A stretch of DNA of 64,000 nucleotides from Pseudomonas putida. Lineage in GTDB: Bacteria; Pseudomonadota; Gammaproteobacteria; Pseudomonadales; Pseudomonadaceae. The DNA lies in assembly GCF_002741075.1 (NCBI RefSeq), contig NZ_CP016634.1, positions 1,442,501 through 1,506,500 of the forward strand, read 5' to 3'. Under the pieces are notes generated by a model. The model searched no databases. It was not told the DNA's origin and saw only the letters and a list, made by a program, of their open reading frames with translations. Each line of letters begins with the position of its first letter. The stretch's first letter is position 1. Positions 52,501 to 60,561 of this stretch are shown one piece after another. The position numbers and the translations under genes were made by a program.

Positions 52501-55419
52501 AGTGTGGTCGAGCGTATCCAGGCCATTCGCAGCTTCAACGGCTGCACCGAGGGTGACCCGCGCGATGGCTCCGACGCCTGCCCGAAAGCCAAGCAGCACC
52601 CGTACTTCGGGCGCTTCGGTCGGGCCGACTGGCTGGGCGCGCGTACCGCCATGCAGCGCTGGTTCGCAGACCCGTTAGTCAACGTGCACAACGTCGACCG
52701 GGGCTTGGGCACCATCTTCACTCACGACCACCTTGGCCCATCGACCCACCAGCAACTGGGCCTGTACGCGACGGTACTGGCCGAGCCGGCGGGCTCGACC
52801 TGGTACCACGCTGAAACCGGCGAAAAACTGTACAACCCGGCCACACGCCAGGATGGCGGGCCGACGTCGTGGCAGGCGGTGATCCAGACCGGCGATCACG
52901 ACGGCGATGGCAAGAACGACAGCTACCGTGAGTTCTTCCTGGAGTACAGCGACTTCCAGCATGCCTATGAGGCGGGCGTGTACGTGGGCGCAGGCCCGGA
53001 CGGCAAGCCTGACGGCCAGGCCTACCCGGCCACGGCCGACAGCTTCCGCTACGCGATCAACCCGCCTGTGCGGCAGAAGGCCGCCAACCTGCTCGAAGCA
53101 ATCGTCGAGTCGCGCGGCGGGCTGGCCCCAGGCTGCCCAAGCCGTCCATGCCCACAGGCGATCTCGGTGGATGACCCTGGCATGTTCGTCGTCAATTACC
53201 GCAACGAACCGCTGGCCCTGCGCGTGTTCGACCCGAACAAGGTCGGCCCGGATGGCAAGCGCGGCATGCAGGCCGACGGCATGGCCGGCGACCTGGCCTA
53301 TGCCATGCAAAGCCGCACCGACCGCGCCATCCCGGCGATGAACCAGGCGCCCTCGGCGATCACCTCGGCGGTCGGCCCGACCGGCGGCACCACGCTGTTC
53401 CCGCCGCACATCAACCAGGGTTCCGAGCCGGGTGACCCGTTCACCCCGATGCTGCGCACCTACTCGGGCGACAACGTGCGGCTGCGCATGCACGCCGGTG
53501 GCCACGAAGAGGAGCACAACATCACCCTGCACGGCGTGAAGTGGCTGCAGAACGGCTCCGGCTTCGGCAACAGCTCCAACTCGGGCTGGAAGTCGTCGCA
53601 GATGATCGGGATTTCCGAGCAACTGGGCTTCATGGCCCCGGTGTCGATGATCTCCAGCTCCGCGGCCACCAACGGTGACTACCTGTACTCCCTCGATGCG
53701 GCGCTGGAGGGCTACTGGAATGGTATCTGGGGCATCATGCGCAACTACACGGCCCAGCGTGCGGACCTGTTCCCGCTGCCGAACAACCCGCAACCGGTGG
53801 CCATGCGCAACACCGTGGCGTTCGACGGCATCTGCCCGAAAACCACGGCCAACGTCAATGGCATCGGCAGCCGGCCGACGGTCAAACGCAACTATGAAGT
53901 GGTCGCAGCCCTGGCCAACGACATCCTGGAGAACCGCAACGGGGTCAGCATCGCCGACCCGGCCGGTCTCGGCCAGCATGTCGGCGGCCCGCTCAAGGCC
54001 AACGGCGGCACCTTGGTGTTCAACAGCCGCCGGACCAGCATCCCGCTGGTGTCCGGGGTGGATCCGGAAGATGGCGAGACCTTCACCATCGGCGGCCATG
54101 CCGCACCACTGCATGACCCGACCGCGATCCTGTACGTGCGCAAGGCCGACCTGGATCCGAGCACCGGCAAGCTCAAGGCCGGCGTCCCGGTGGAGCCATT
54201 GGTGCTGCGGGCCAACTCCGGCGACTGCATCAGCATCACCCTGGAAAACCGCCTGCCGATGGTCATGCCTGACCTTGCCAGCACCGCGGTGATGCATGGC
54301 GTGGTCAAGCGCGACCGCAATGCCAGCGAAGGCGCCACCGTGTTCAACAACAACCAGATGCGGCCTTCGAGCCATGTGGGGCTGCACGCCCAACTGCTGG
54401 CCTACGACATCACCAAGTCCGACGGTGCCAACGTGGGCCTGAACCCGGTGCAGACCGTACCGCCCCGGGCGGGCACCAGTGGCGCCTATCCAAGCAAGGT
54501 GTACCAGTTCTATGCCGGGCACCTGGAGCGCGAAGGCAAGCCGGTGCTGCAACTGGGCCGCACGGTGGACAACATCAACACCACCGCCATCGAGTTCGGC
54601 GGCCTCAACCTGACCCCGGCGGATGTCATCAAGCAGCCGCAGAAGGGCCTGGTCGGTGCCATGAGCATCCTGCCCCAGGGCGCGACCTGGACCGAGGACA
54701 CCGCCAGCCGTGCCCAGGCCACCGTCAAGGTCACCGGCCAGCCGGATTACCGTGACTTCGTCACTGTCTGGCAGCGCGCCTTGAACATGCGCTGGGCCGA
54801 TGGTCGGCCGGTGGAGGGCATCAACACCGAGGGCAACGGCGCTGCAGGCGATCCGCAGGACAACGGCAACATGGCCGTCAACTACAAGACCGAGCCGCTG
54901 TGGCTGCGCTTTGGCATGGCGCCTGATTCGCCATTCGGCCATGCCGCCGGCCTGGGCTTTGCGGACGTGCCCAACGCCCACATGGCCTACGCCAACGCGC
55001 TGGTCGGTGGCGACCCGCAGACCCCGGTGCTCTGGGCCAAGCCCGGCCAGCCGCTGCGCAACCACATCCTCATGCCCAGCGGTGGCAGCCGCGGCATGAT
55101 CTACCAGCTCGACGGGCACCTGTGGCCATTACACGCCTACCAGGCGGAGAAGAGCGACGTCGATGGCTACCCCATGGGGCTGCCTGGCATCGGCTCGGTG
55201 CGCTTCGGCTACAACCCGATGGCGATGTACATCGGCGCCCAGGAGAGCGTGCTGCCAGCCGCGCACTTCAGCTTCATGCTGCCCAGCGCAGGCGGCGCCA
55301 ACGGTGTGCCGGGCGACTACCTGTTCCGCGACTACGGGGCCTACGGCAACCTTTCGGGGCTGTGGGGGATTCTGCGGGTCACCAATGAAACCCCGCCGGC
55401 CACCGCCCCGGCACAATAA
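49573..55419 (+). CDS. mnxG: MnxG, giant multicopper oxidase that oxidises Mn(II)
   Basis: The 1948-residue protein has a signal peptide (TLTLLGWGAVSEA, cleavage about 25) and several cupredoxin domains. Copper motifs are HLHGH (486-490) and the type 1 signature H537-C-H-xxx-H543-xxxx-M548; other His clusters are HDHLGPSTH (1051-1059), EEHNITLHG and DGHLWPLH near the C-terminus. Two acidic inserts (near 130-150 and 635-650) and a Ca-loop-like D1108-HDGDGKND fall between domains. MnxG oxidises Mn(II) to Mn oxide outside the cell. GGAGG precedes the ATG. First gene of its operon. Confidence 0.93.
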   Translation: MMTPLKGSVLTSLTLTLLGWGAVSEAAVQCQRTLVANVVALDQPLMFNRLGAQNANGMIFALRQDVVDEHLVPLSNGGAAVPGKVTLRPDKRPRPIVLRVAAGDCLTVNLTNLLAYQANPNKHGFDPEENEVEGEEGPELEVEAQNEGFVADEQVTDRFVGFQVNGMQAVNGISDIAANTGRNGNFLVAPGNTRSYTLYAEREGAFAATSKGATFGGEGTAGNVSNGLFGQVVVVPKNGRTYRNTLTEEEMRLATTGRTATGQPVIDYNARYPQVEPWIAEGKAGKPIIAMVDGNEILSSETDAIVMGPNQDGSFPPSTYPLESIGKRNPALPNRLEAFRDFASQFADEVAGTQAFPGYWADPVMGHVLEPTRDSFMINYGSGGMGAEVVANRLGVGPMHDCLSCAYEEFFLSAHTVGDVGTLVDVPANVGLEHIRPGETPPANAVGVKATMALYPSEPANVHHSYIGDFTKFRNTHNGHEQHIFHLHGHQWLFNPNDDNSDYIDAQGIGAGGGYTYEIANGGSGNRNRVAGDAIYHCHFYPHFAQGMWAMWRVHDVFEEGTRLAVSGEGENGFHTAPFGLRSGKPAVGARALPDGEIIAGTPIPAIVPLPGKAMAPMPGKVTVVPKLAETLVAEQDDDEHEDGDDDHPQETTAPRAVGSLALVDRSESNRNADGTLKNPGYPFWIGGIESSVGQRPPTPPLDMLDPALARQLKDSGKALWANLDPNQVDGWNGGLGRHALDGVSAGGEAEITTTKLDFSKSVHRAKPIYLPEEGTDVEQAAMQFHAKAEHPSYALMLNSSPVPRNFRTNGALPTAGAPYYEPCMDDRGKRLTQSSGVGEFASGESLGGMNFRGGSTFTADRPRIYKGANIQFDAVYNKVGYHFPQARIIALWEDAWPVITKQRPPEPLVMRMNTFDCTMYQHTNLIPSFYEMDDYQVRTPTDVIGQHIHLPKWDLTAADGSANGWNYEDGILSPGSVVERIQAIRSFNGCTEGDPRDGSDACPKAKQHPYFGRFGRADWLGARTAMQRWFADPLVNVHNVDRGLGTIFTHDHLGPSTHQQLGLYATVLAEPAGSTWYHAETGEKLYNPATRQDGGPTSWQAVIQTGDHDGDGKNDSYREFFLEYSDFQHAYEAGVYVGAGPDGKPDGQAYPATADSFRYAINPPVRQKAANLLEAIVESRGGLAPGCPSRPCPQAISVDDPGMFVVNYRNEPLALRVFDPNKVGPDGKRGMQADGMAGDLAYAMQSRTDRAIPAMNQAPSAITSAVGPTGGTTLFPPHINQGSEPGDPFTPMLRTYSGDNVRLRMHAGGHEEEHNITLHGVKWLQNGSGFGNSSNSGWKSSQMIGISEQLGFMAPVSMISSSAATNGDYLYSLDAALEGYWNGIWGIMRNYTAQRADLFPLPNNPQPVAMRNTVAFDGICPKTTANVNGIGSRPTVKRNYEVVAALANDILENRNGVSIADPAGLGQHVGGPLKANGGTLVFNSRRTSIPLVSGVDPEDGETFTIGGHAAPLHDPTAILYVRKADLDPSTGKLKAGVPVEPLVLRANSGDCISITLENRLPMVMPDLASTAVMHGVVKRDRNASEGATVFNNNQMRPSSHVGLHAQLLAYDITKSDGANVGLNPVQTVPPRAGTSGAYPSKVYQFYAGHLEREGKPVLQLGRTVDNINTTAIEFGGLNLTPADVIKQPQKGLVGAMSILPQGATWTEDTASRAQATVKVTGQPDYRDFVTVWQRALNMRWADGRPVEGINTEGNGAAGDPQDNGNMAVNYKTEPLWLRFGMAPDSPFGHAAGLGFADVPNAHMAYANALVGGDPQTPVLWAKPGQPLRNHILMPSGGSRGMIYQLDGHLWPLHAYQAEKSDVDGYPMGLPGIGSVRFGYNPMAMYIGAQESVLPAAHFSFMLPSAGGANGVPGDYLFRDYGAYGNLSGLWGILRVTNETPPATAPAQ

Positions 55420-55436
55420 GAGAAGAGGGAGCGCGC

Positions 55437-57413
55437 ATGAACAAGAAGACTCGCCCCGCCTACCTGGGGGTCATGCTGGGAGTGACGCTGATTGGCCTGG
55501 GCCTGGCCTACGACAAGCTCTGGTGCGACCCGCGCGAACTGCTGCAGGAGCAGGCCGACCCCCTGGGCCTGCACCGGCTCAGCCGGGACGGGGTGACCGT
55601 GGAGTTCGAGGCTCGGTCCCTCGATGGTGCAGAGCTGCGCGAGGGCACCTTCGCCAACATCCGCTTCAAGGTCCGCGACCAGACCAGCGGCCAGCCGCTC
55701 TCGGGGATGGCGCCCGGCGCCTGGCTGGATCCGGCCCAGTCGGCACCGCCCGGCGATCGCGAGAGCAGCTGCAAGGCGCGGGTGGCGCTGTTTCTCAAGA
55801 GCAGCATCGGCGCGCGCCCCTTGCTGGACCTCAACAGCTACTTCCTGCTGGTACTGAACAAGGACGCCAGCCTGACGGTAATCGACCCCACCGTCTCAGT
55901 CGGCGGGGTCACCAGCACGCTGGCGCGCATCGACCTGCCGGGCCGGCCAATGGACTGGGTGGCCACCGGCGATGACCGGCAAGTGTTCGTCTCCATGCCC
56001 GAGCGCAACCAGGTGGCGGTGATCGACACCGAGACCTTCACCCGCGTGGCCAACCTGGAGGCGGGCGAGCAGCCGCTGCGGGTGGCCCTGCAGCCAGACC
56101 AGCGTCGGCTGTGGGTCGGCAACAACAGCGACGATCCGGCCAAAGGTGGGGTGACGGTGATCGATGTGCCCAGCCGTACCACACTCAAGACCTTCGTCAC
56201 CGGCTCCGGGCACCACGAGATCGCCTTCACCAGTGATTCACGCTACGCCTTCATCAGCAACCGCGACGCGGGCACCCTGAGCATCATCGACATCGCCGAC
56301 ATGCGCCTGGCCAAGACCCTGCAGATGGGCCCGCATCCGCTGTCGGTGGCCTATTCGGCGCTGTCCCAGGCGGTGTACGTGGCCGATGGCAAGGAAGGCA
56401 CGGTGCGGGTGATCGATGCCCGCAGCCACCAGGTGCGCAACACGGTCAAGGCCGAGCAGGGCCTGGGGCCGATGCGGTTCAGCGAAGACGGGCGCTACGG
56501 CATCGTGCTCAACACCCTGGAAAACCAGGCCCTGGTGATCGATGCCAGCAACGATCGACTGATCCACCGCATCCCGGTCGCGGCCGAGCCGTACCAACTG
56601 ACCTTCACCAAGGGCTATGCCTACGTGCGCGGCCTGGCCTCGCCAAAGGTCAGCATGATCAACCTGGCCAGCCTGGGGGCGGGGCGTGAGCCGATCGTCC
56701 AGGGCTTCGAGGCCGGTCCCGCCGCGCCCCGCCAGGCCGGGGACCTGCCGTTGGCCCAGGGGCTTACGGTGGCCCGCGATGACAATTCGGTGTTCGTGGT
56801 CAACCCGGTGGACAACACCACGTACTTCTACGCCGAAGGCATGAACGCCCCGATGTCAGGCTACAACAACCGTGGGCACCAGGCCCGCGCGGCGATCGTG
56901 GTCGACCGCAGCCTGCGCGAAATCGCCCCGGGGGTGTACGGCTCGACGGTGAAACTGCCAGCGGCAGGCACCTTCGACGTGGCGTTCCTGCTCAACCAGC
57001 CGCAGATCATCCACTGCTTCAGCACCCAGATCTCGGCAGCGCCGGACGCGGCCAAGCGCAAGGGGGTGCATGCCGAGTTCCTCGGTGACGAGCAACCAGC
57101 GCTGCAGAACAGCCCCTACATCGCCCGCGTGCGCATCCTAGGTGACGACGGCGAGCCCCGCCTGGGGCTGCGCGACCTGAGCCTGCGCTACTTCCTGGCG
57201 CCGTCTTCGATGCCGCGCAACCTGCCGCTGCAGGAGATGGGGGACGGGGTGTACCAGGGGGCGCTGCACCTGGCCGAGGCGGGCGCCTGGTACCTGCATG
57301 TGCAGTCGCCGACCCTGGGCCGCAAGTTCGCCGAAGAGAACTACACCAGCCTGCGCGTCCTGCCGGCCGCCGCACCTACCGCTTCCCAAGGGGAACCCAG
57401 GAGTGTCAGATGA
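55437..57413 (+). CDS. Membrane-anchored YncE-like beta-propeller protein with YtkA-like ends
   Basis: The 658-residue protein has an N-terminal membrane anchor (about 8-25), a YtkA/FixH-like beta domain (about 45-100), a seven-bladed propeller of YncE type (about 130-455; repeats such as RYAFISNRDAGTLSIIDIAD and AVYVADGKEGTVRVIDARS) and a C-terminal domain (about 490-645, with ARVRILGDDGEPRLGLRDLS) resembling the N-terminal one. It starts 17 bp after mnxG and overlaps the SCO gene by 4 bp. A periplasmic role in electron transfer or copper delivery to MnxG is inferred. Confidence 0.82.
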   Translation: MNKKTRPAYLGVMLGVTLIGLGLAYDKLWCDPRELLQEQADPLGLHRLSRDGVTVEFEARSLDGAELREGTFANIRFKVRDQTSGQPLSGMAPGAWLDPAQSAPPGDRESSCKARVALFLKSSIGARPLLDLNSYFLLVLNKDASLTVIDPTVSVGGVTSTLARIDLPGRPMDWVATGDDRQVFVSMPERNQVAVIDTETFTRVANLEAGEQPLRVALQPDQRRLWVGNNSDDPAKGGVTVIDVPSRTTLKTFVTGSGHHEIAFTSDSRYAFISNRDAGTLSIIDIADMRLAKTLQMGPHPLSVAYSALSQAVYVADGKEGTVRVIDARSHQVRNTVKAEQGLGPMRFSEDGRYGIVLNTLENQALVIDASNDRLIHRIPVAAEPYQLTFTKGYAYVRGLASPKVSMINLASLGAGREPIVQGFEAGPAAPRQAGDLPLAQGLTVARDDNSVFVVNPVDNTTYFYAEGMNAPMSGYNNRGHQARAAIVVDRSLREIAPGVYGSTVKLPAAGTFDVAFLLNQPQIIHCFSTQISAAPDAAKRKGVHAEFLGDEQPALQNSPYIARVRILGDDGEPRLGLRDLSLRYFLAPSSMPRNLPLQEMGDGVYQGALHLAEAGAWYLHVQSPTLGRKFAEENYTSLRVLPAAAPTASQGEPRSVR

Positions 57414-58083
57414 ACGCCAAGCTCGCTTGCAACCTGCTTGCCCTGAGCCTGCTGCTCGGTGGCGAGCACGTCCTGGCCCACGCCGGGCATGACCATAGCG
57501 GACACGCCGGGCAACCGCCGGCAGCCCGTCAGGAAAAGGCCAGCGTGCAGTTTGCCGATGTGTCGTTGCTCGACCAGAACGGCATGCCGGTGCGCAGACC
57601 TGGTTCACCGACACCGTGCTCAAGGACCAGAACGGTCGCGAGCTGCGCTTCTACAGCGATGTGCTCAAGGACAAGGTGGTGATGCTCAACGTCATCTTCA
57701 CCCACTGCAATGACGCCTGCCCGCTGATCACCCGCAAGCTGCGCGAGGTGCGCGACGCCATGGGTCCTGAGCTGGCCGGGCAGGTCACCTTCGTGTCCCT
57801 CAGCAGCGACCCGCTCAACGACACCCCCGAGGCGCTCAAGGCCTTTGCCCAGAAGCAGGGCGTGGATGAGCCGAACTGGCTGTTCTTGACCGGGGACAAG
57901 GCCAATGTCGACCTGGTGCTGGGCCGTCTCGGGCAGTTCCTGCCCAGCCCCGAGCAGCATTCCACCCAGCTGATCGCCGGAGACGTGGCCGGTAAACGCT
58001 GGAGCAAGATCCGCCCCGACGCCCCGCCCGTTGCCATTGCCCAGCGCATGCAACTGCTGGCCCAGCCCCTGGCGGGACGGTGA
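57410..58083 (+). pseudogene. SCO1/SenC-type copper chaperone, interrupted by an apparent frameshift
   Basis: The first frame gives a signal peptide, a His-rich segment (HAGHDHSGHAG) and FADVSLLDQNGMPV, then leaves the family pattern. A second frame takes up at about 57592 with AQTWFTDTVLKDQNGRELRF and continues through the copper site THCNDACPL (CxxxC), PEQHSTQLIAGDV with the expected His, to the stop. Adding one base near 57590-57592 joins the two into a normal SCO protein of about 225 residues. It is either a sequencing error, a true disruption or, less likely, programmed frameshifting. Its job would be copper delivery to MnxG. Confidence 0.82.
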
Positions 58084-59639
58084 GTGCCATGCGCCTTCTC
58101 AATCCTGGGGCCACCCTCACAGGGAGGTGGCTGGCGTTGTGGCTGGGGCTGTGCGCGTGCCACGCGGTGCAGGCGCTGGACCTGACCGCGCAGGAGCAGG
58201 CCGGCAAGCGCCTGTACCGCGAGGGAGTGTCGAGCAGCGACGCGCAGTTGATGGCCCGGGTGGGTGCCAGTGACATGAGCGTGCCGGCCAGTGTGCTGCC
58301 GTGCGCCAGTTGCCATGGCAACGATGGCCGTGGCCGCGCCGAAGGTGGCGTGCGCCCGCCGAGCCTGGATTGGCAACGCCTGGCCCTGGGGCAGGGCGAG
58401 CGTGAGGCCAATGGCCGGCGCTACCCGGCCTATGCCGAGGCCAGCCTGGCCCGCGCCATCGGACACGGCGTCGATCCGGCAGGCAACCGGCTGGACCCCG
58501 CCATGCCACGTTTCGAACTGACCCTGGCCGACCAGCGCAACCTCACCGCTTACCTCAAGCGCCTGGGCCAGGAACGCGACCCGGGCGTGGAAGAACACGT
58601 GCTGCGCCTGGGCACCTTGCTGCCGGCCAGCGGGCCACTGGCCGAGGCGGGCAGGGTGGTGCGCGCGGTGCTGGAGGACGGCCTGGCGCAACTCAACCAG
58701 CAAGGCGGGTTGCATGGCCGGCGCCTGGAGTTGGTGGTGCTCGACCCAGGCCAGACCCCCTCCAGCGCTGCACAGGCTCTGAACCGTTTGCTCGATGATG
58801 CCCAGGTCTTCGCCCTCATCGCACCGTTGGCGCCGATGATCGATCAGCGCCTGGCCAGCGCACTCGAACAACGCGGTGTGCCTCTGGTCGGCAGTGCCCC
58901 TGGCAGTGGCGCCAGTGCGCAGATCTTCGACCCTTTGCCGGGCCTGCCCGAGCAACTGCTGAGCCTGGCCGGCTTTGCCCGCGAGCGCCTGGGGCTGAGG
59001 CCTGACGGACTGCAGGTGGTCTATGCCGGCAGTGACCAGGCGGCGCTTGCCGAGGCGCTGCGCCAACGGCTGCTCGCCGCCGGCTGGACGCAGGTGCCGG
59101 TGCAGGCCTTCGAAGGCCAGGTGGTGGAAGGCGAGGGCATTGTCTTTCTTGGCCGCGCCCAGGCGTTCGGCGAGTTGGCGAGGGTGCAGCAGGCCGCAGG
59201 GCGCGAGCCCTACCTGTTCGCGGCCTCTAGCCAGGTCGCAGGTGCCCTGGCGAGTTTGCCGGCGTACTGGTCGCAGCGGTTGTTCCTGGCCTATCCCTTC
59301 ACCCCCCAGGACTGGACCGAACAAGGGCGGGCCTCGCTCGACGGCCTGCGTCAGCGCCAAGGGCTCGATGGTCGCCAGACGTCGTTGCAGGTCAGCACCC
59401 GCTGCGCGCTGCTGCTGATGACCGAGGCCCTCAGGCAGGTCGGGCGAGACGCCAGCCGGGAGCAGTTGGTGCGCGCGCTGGAGGGCCTGCATGACCTGGA
59501 CACCGGACTTACGCCGGCGCTGGGGTTCGGCCCAGGTCGGCGCCAGGGCCTTGCCGGTGCGCATGTGGTGGCGGTAACCCTGCCCGGGCCGCAATTCCAG
59601 ACCGTCGCCGCGTACACACCGATGCCTGCCACCCCTTGA
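58080..59639 (+). CDS. Cytochrome c domain fused to a periplasmic ligand-binding (Peripla_BP_6-like) domain
   Basis: The 519-residue protein has a signal sequence, a c-type cytochrome domain with C75-A-S-C78-H79 and a probable Met ligand in DPAMPRFELT (about 145), then a branched-chain amino-acid-type binding-protein domain from about 165 to 510 (LRLGTLLPASGPLAEAGRVV, QVVYAGSDQAALAEALRQRL, LEGLHDLDTGLTPALGFGPG). The GTG at 58080 overlaps the SCO stop; an ATG three codons on is an alternative. A redox partner of MnxG or a ligand-gated electron carrier is inferred. Confidence 0.85.
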   Translation: MSAMRLLNPGATLTGRWLALWLGLCACHAVQALDLTAQEQAGKRLYREGVSSSDAQLMARVGASDMSVPASVLPCASCHGNDGRGRAEGGVRPPSLDWQRLALGQGEREANGRRYPAYAEASLARAIGHGVDPAGNRLDPAMPRFELTLADQRNLTAYLKRLGQERDPGVEEHVLRLGTLLPASGPLAEAGRVVRAVLEDGLAQLNQQGGLHGRRLELVVLDPGQTPSSAAQALNRLLDDAQVFALIAPLAPMIDQRLASALEQRGVPLVGSAPGSGASAQIFDPLPGLPEQLLSLAGFARERLGLRPDGLQVVYAGSDQAALAEALRQRLLAAGWTQVPVQAFEGQVVEGEGIVFLGRAQAFGELARVQQAAGREPYLFAASSQVAGALASLPAYWSQRLFLAYPFTPQDWTEQGRASLDGLRQRQGLDGRQTSLQVSTRCALLLMTEALRQVGRDASREQLVRALEGLHDLDTGLTPALGFGPGRRQGLAGAHVVAVTLPGPQFQTVAAYTPMPATP

Positions 59640-59650
59640 AGGAGGCCACC

Positions 59651-60292
59651 ATGCGTATCTTGCTGCTTTGCCTATTGCTGGGCCTTGCGCCGATCAGCCA
59701 GGCGGACGTCCCCGTGGCGAGGGTCAATGGTGTCGAGATCAGCAGCATGCGCCTGGAGCGCTACTTCGCCGAATACCTCCAGGATCAGGGGCGCCCGGTT
59801 GCCAGCATCCGTAGCCCGAGCCTTTACAAGCGTCTGCGTGACCAGGCCCTGGATGAGTTGATCGACAAGGAGCTGCTGTGGCAGGAAGCCCAGCGCCGTG
59901 GTGTGGTGGTGAGCGAGGACAGCGTCTTGGCCCGCGTCGGTGAGTTGGAGCGGGCCTTCGGCAGCCCTGCGGTGTTCGAGCAGCGCCTGGCCGAGGCGGG
60001 CTTCGATAGGGCGGGGTACGCCGACTACACTCGTCACGAGATGGCCGCGCAGCAACTGTACGCCCAGATGACGGCCATCGATGAGCCCACCCCAGCGCAA
60101 GTCGAAGCCTTCTACCAGGCAAACAAGGAAAGATTGCAACGGATGCAGAACCAAAGTACCACTACCTTAGTCGAACGAGGGCAGGGTCTGGCCTTGGCCA
60201 GGCTCGCGCTCGTGGGTGAGATGCAGGCCCAGGCCCGTCAGTCGGTGCGCGAACGCTTGCGCGAGGGCGCGAAGGTGGAGCGTGCCGACTGA
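59651..60292 (+). CDS. SurA-N-like periplasmic chaperone without a rotamase domain
   Basis: The 213-residue protein has a signal peptide (LLLCLLLGLAPISQA, cleavage about 18) and a SurA_N-type helical domain with VARVNGVEISSMRLERYFAE, LDELIDKELLWQEAQRRGV and a long C-terminal helix. The parvulin (PPIase) domain that normally follows is absent, so chaperone rather than isomerase activity is expected. AAGGAGG lies before the ATG at 59651. As the last gene of the mnxG operon it may keep the very large oxidase export-ready. Confidence 0.83.
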   Translation: MRILLLCLLLGLAPISQADVPVARVNGVEISSMRLERYFAEYLQDQGRPVASIRSPSLYKRLRDQALDELIDKELLWQEAQRRGVVVSEDSVLARVGELERAFGSPAVFEQRLAEAGFDRAGYADYTRHEMAAQQLYAQMTAIDEPTPAQVEAFYQANKERLQRMQNQSTTTLVERGQGLALARLALVGEMQAQARQSVRERLREGAKVERAD

Positions 60293-60340
60293 ATGTGAGA
60301 GGCCGCTCGCACATTGCGCAGCCGTGGGCTTGCCCGGCAG

Positions 60341-60408
60341 GGGGATTTCCCCAATGCTGGGGGTAAGCGATCGGGCAAAGTGCCATCAACTTCCCCGCAA
60401 GTGGGGGA
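60341..60408. promoter_or_regulatory. GGGGA/TCCCC dyads upstream of the secretion operon
   Basis: GGGGA-TT-TCCCC (60341-60352) is followed by AATGCTGGGGG, and a second dyad TCCCC-GCAAGTG-GGGGA lies at 60392-60408. The TCCCCAAT run also occurs upstream of mnxG. The sites are about 75-140 bp upstream of the -24 element at 60482. Shared control with mnxG is inferred. Confidence 0.62.
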
Positions 60409-60481
60409 GCCGGTCTACGCCTGGATTGGGTGATACAGCGAAATCAACGACTTACAGTGGTGCGACATGACTATTCACGCC

Positions 60482-60496
60482 TGGCACGAAGGATGC
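60482..60496 (+). promoter_or_regulatory. Sigma54 -24/-12 promoter of the receiver-gspE operon
   Basis: TGGCAC-GAAGG-ATGC has a perfect -24 block and correct GG-N10-GC spacing; the -12 block differs from TTGC at one base. The start site would be near 60508, about 54 bp upstream of the receiver gene. Confidence 0.72.
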
Positions 60497-60561
60497 TCAA
60501 GCCTGTACAAGGCCGAACGCCACAGACCGGGCAACCGGGCAGTTCTTGGGAGTCGACCTTG

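Noticed and set aside
52675..55119. Long minus-strand frame opposite mnxG
   Set aside because: It mirrors the codon bias of mnxG and has no motif or start site.
57590..57600. Programmed frameshift in the SCO gene
   Set aside because: No slippery heptamer or downstream hairpin is evident, so an error or a true mutation is preferred.
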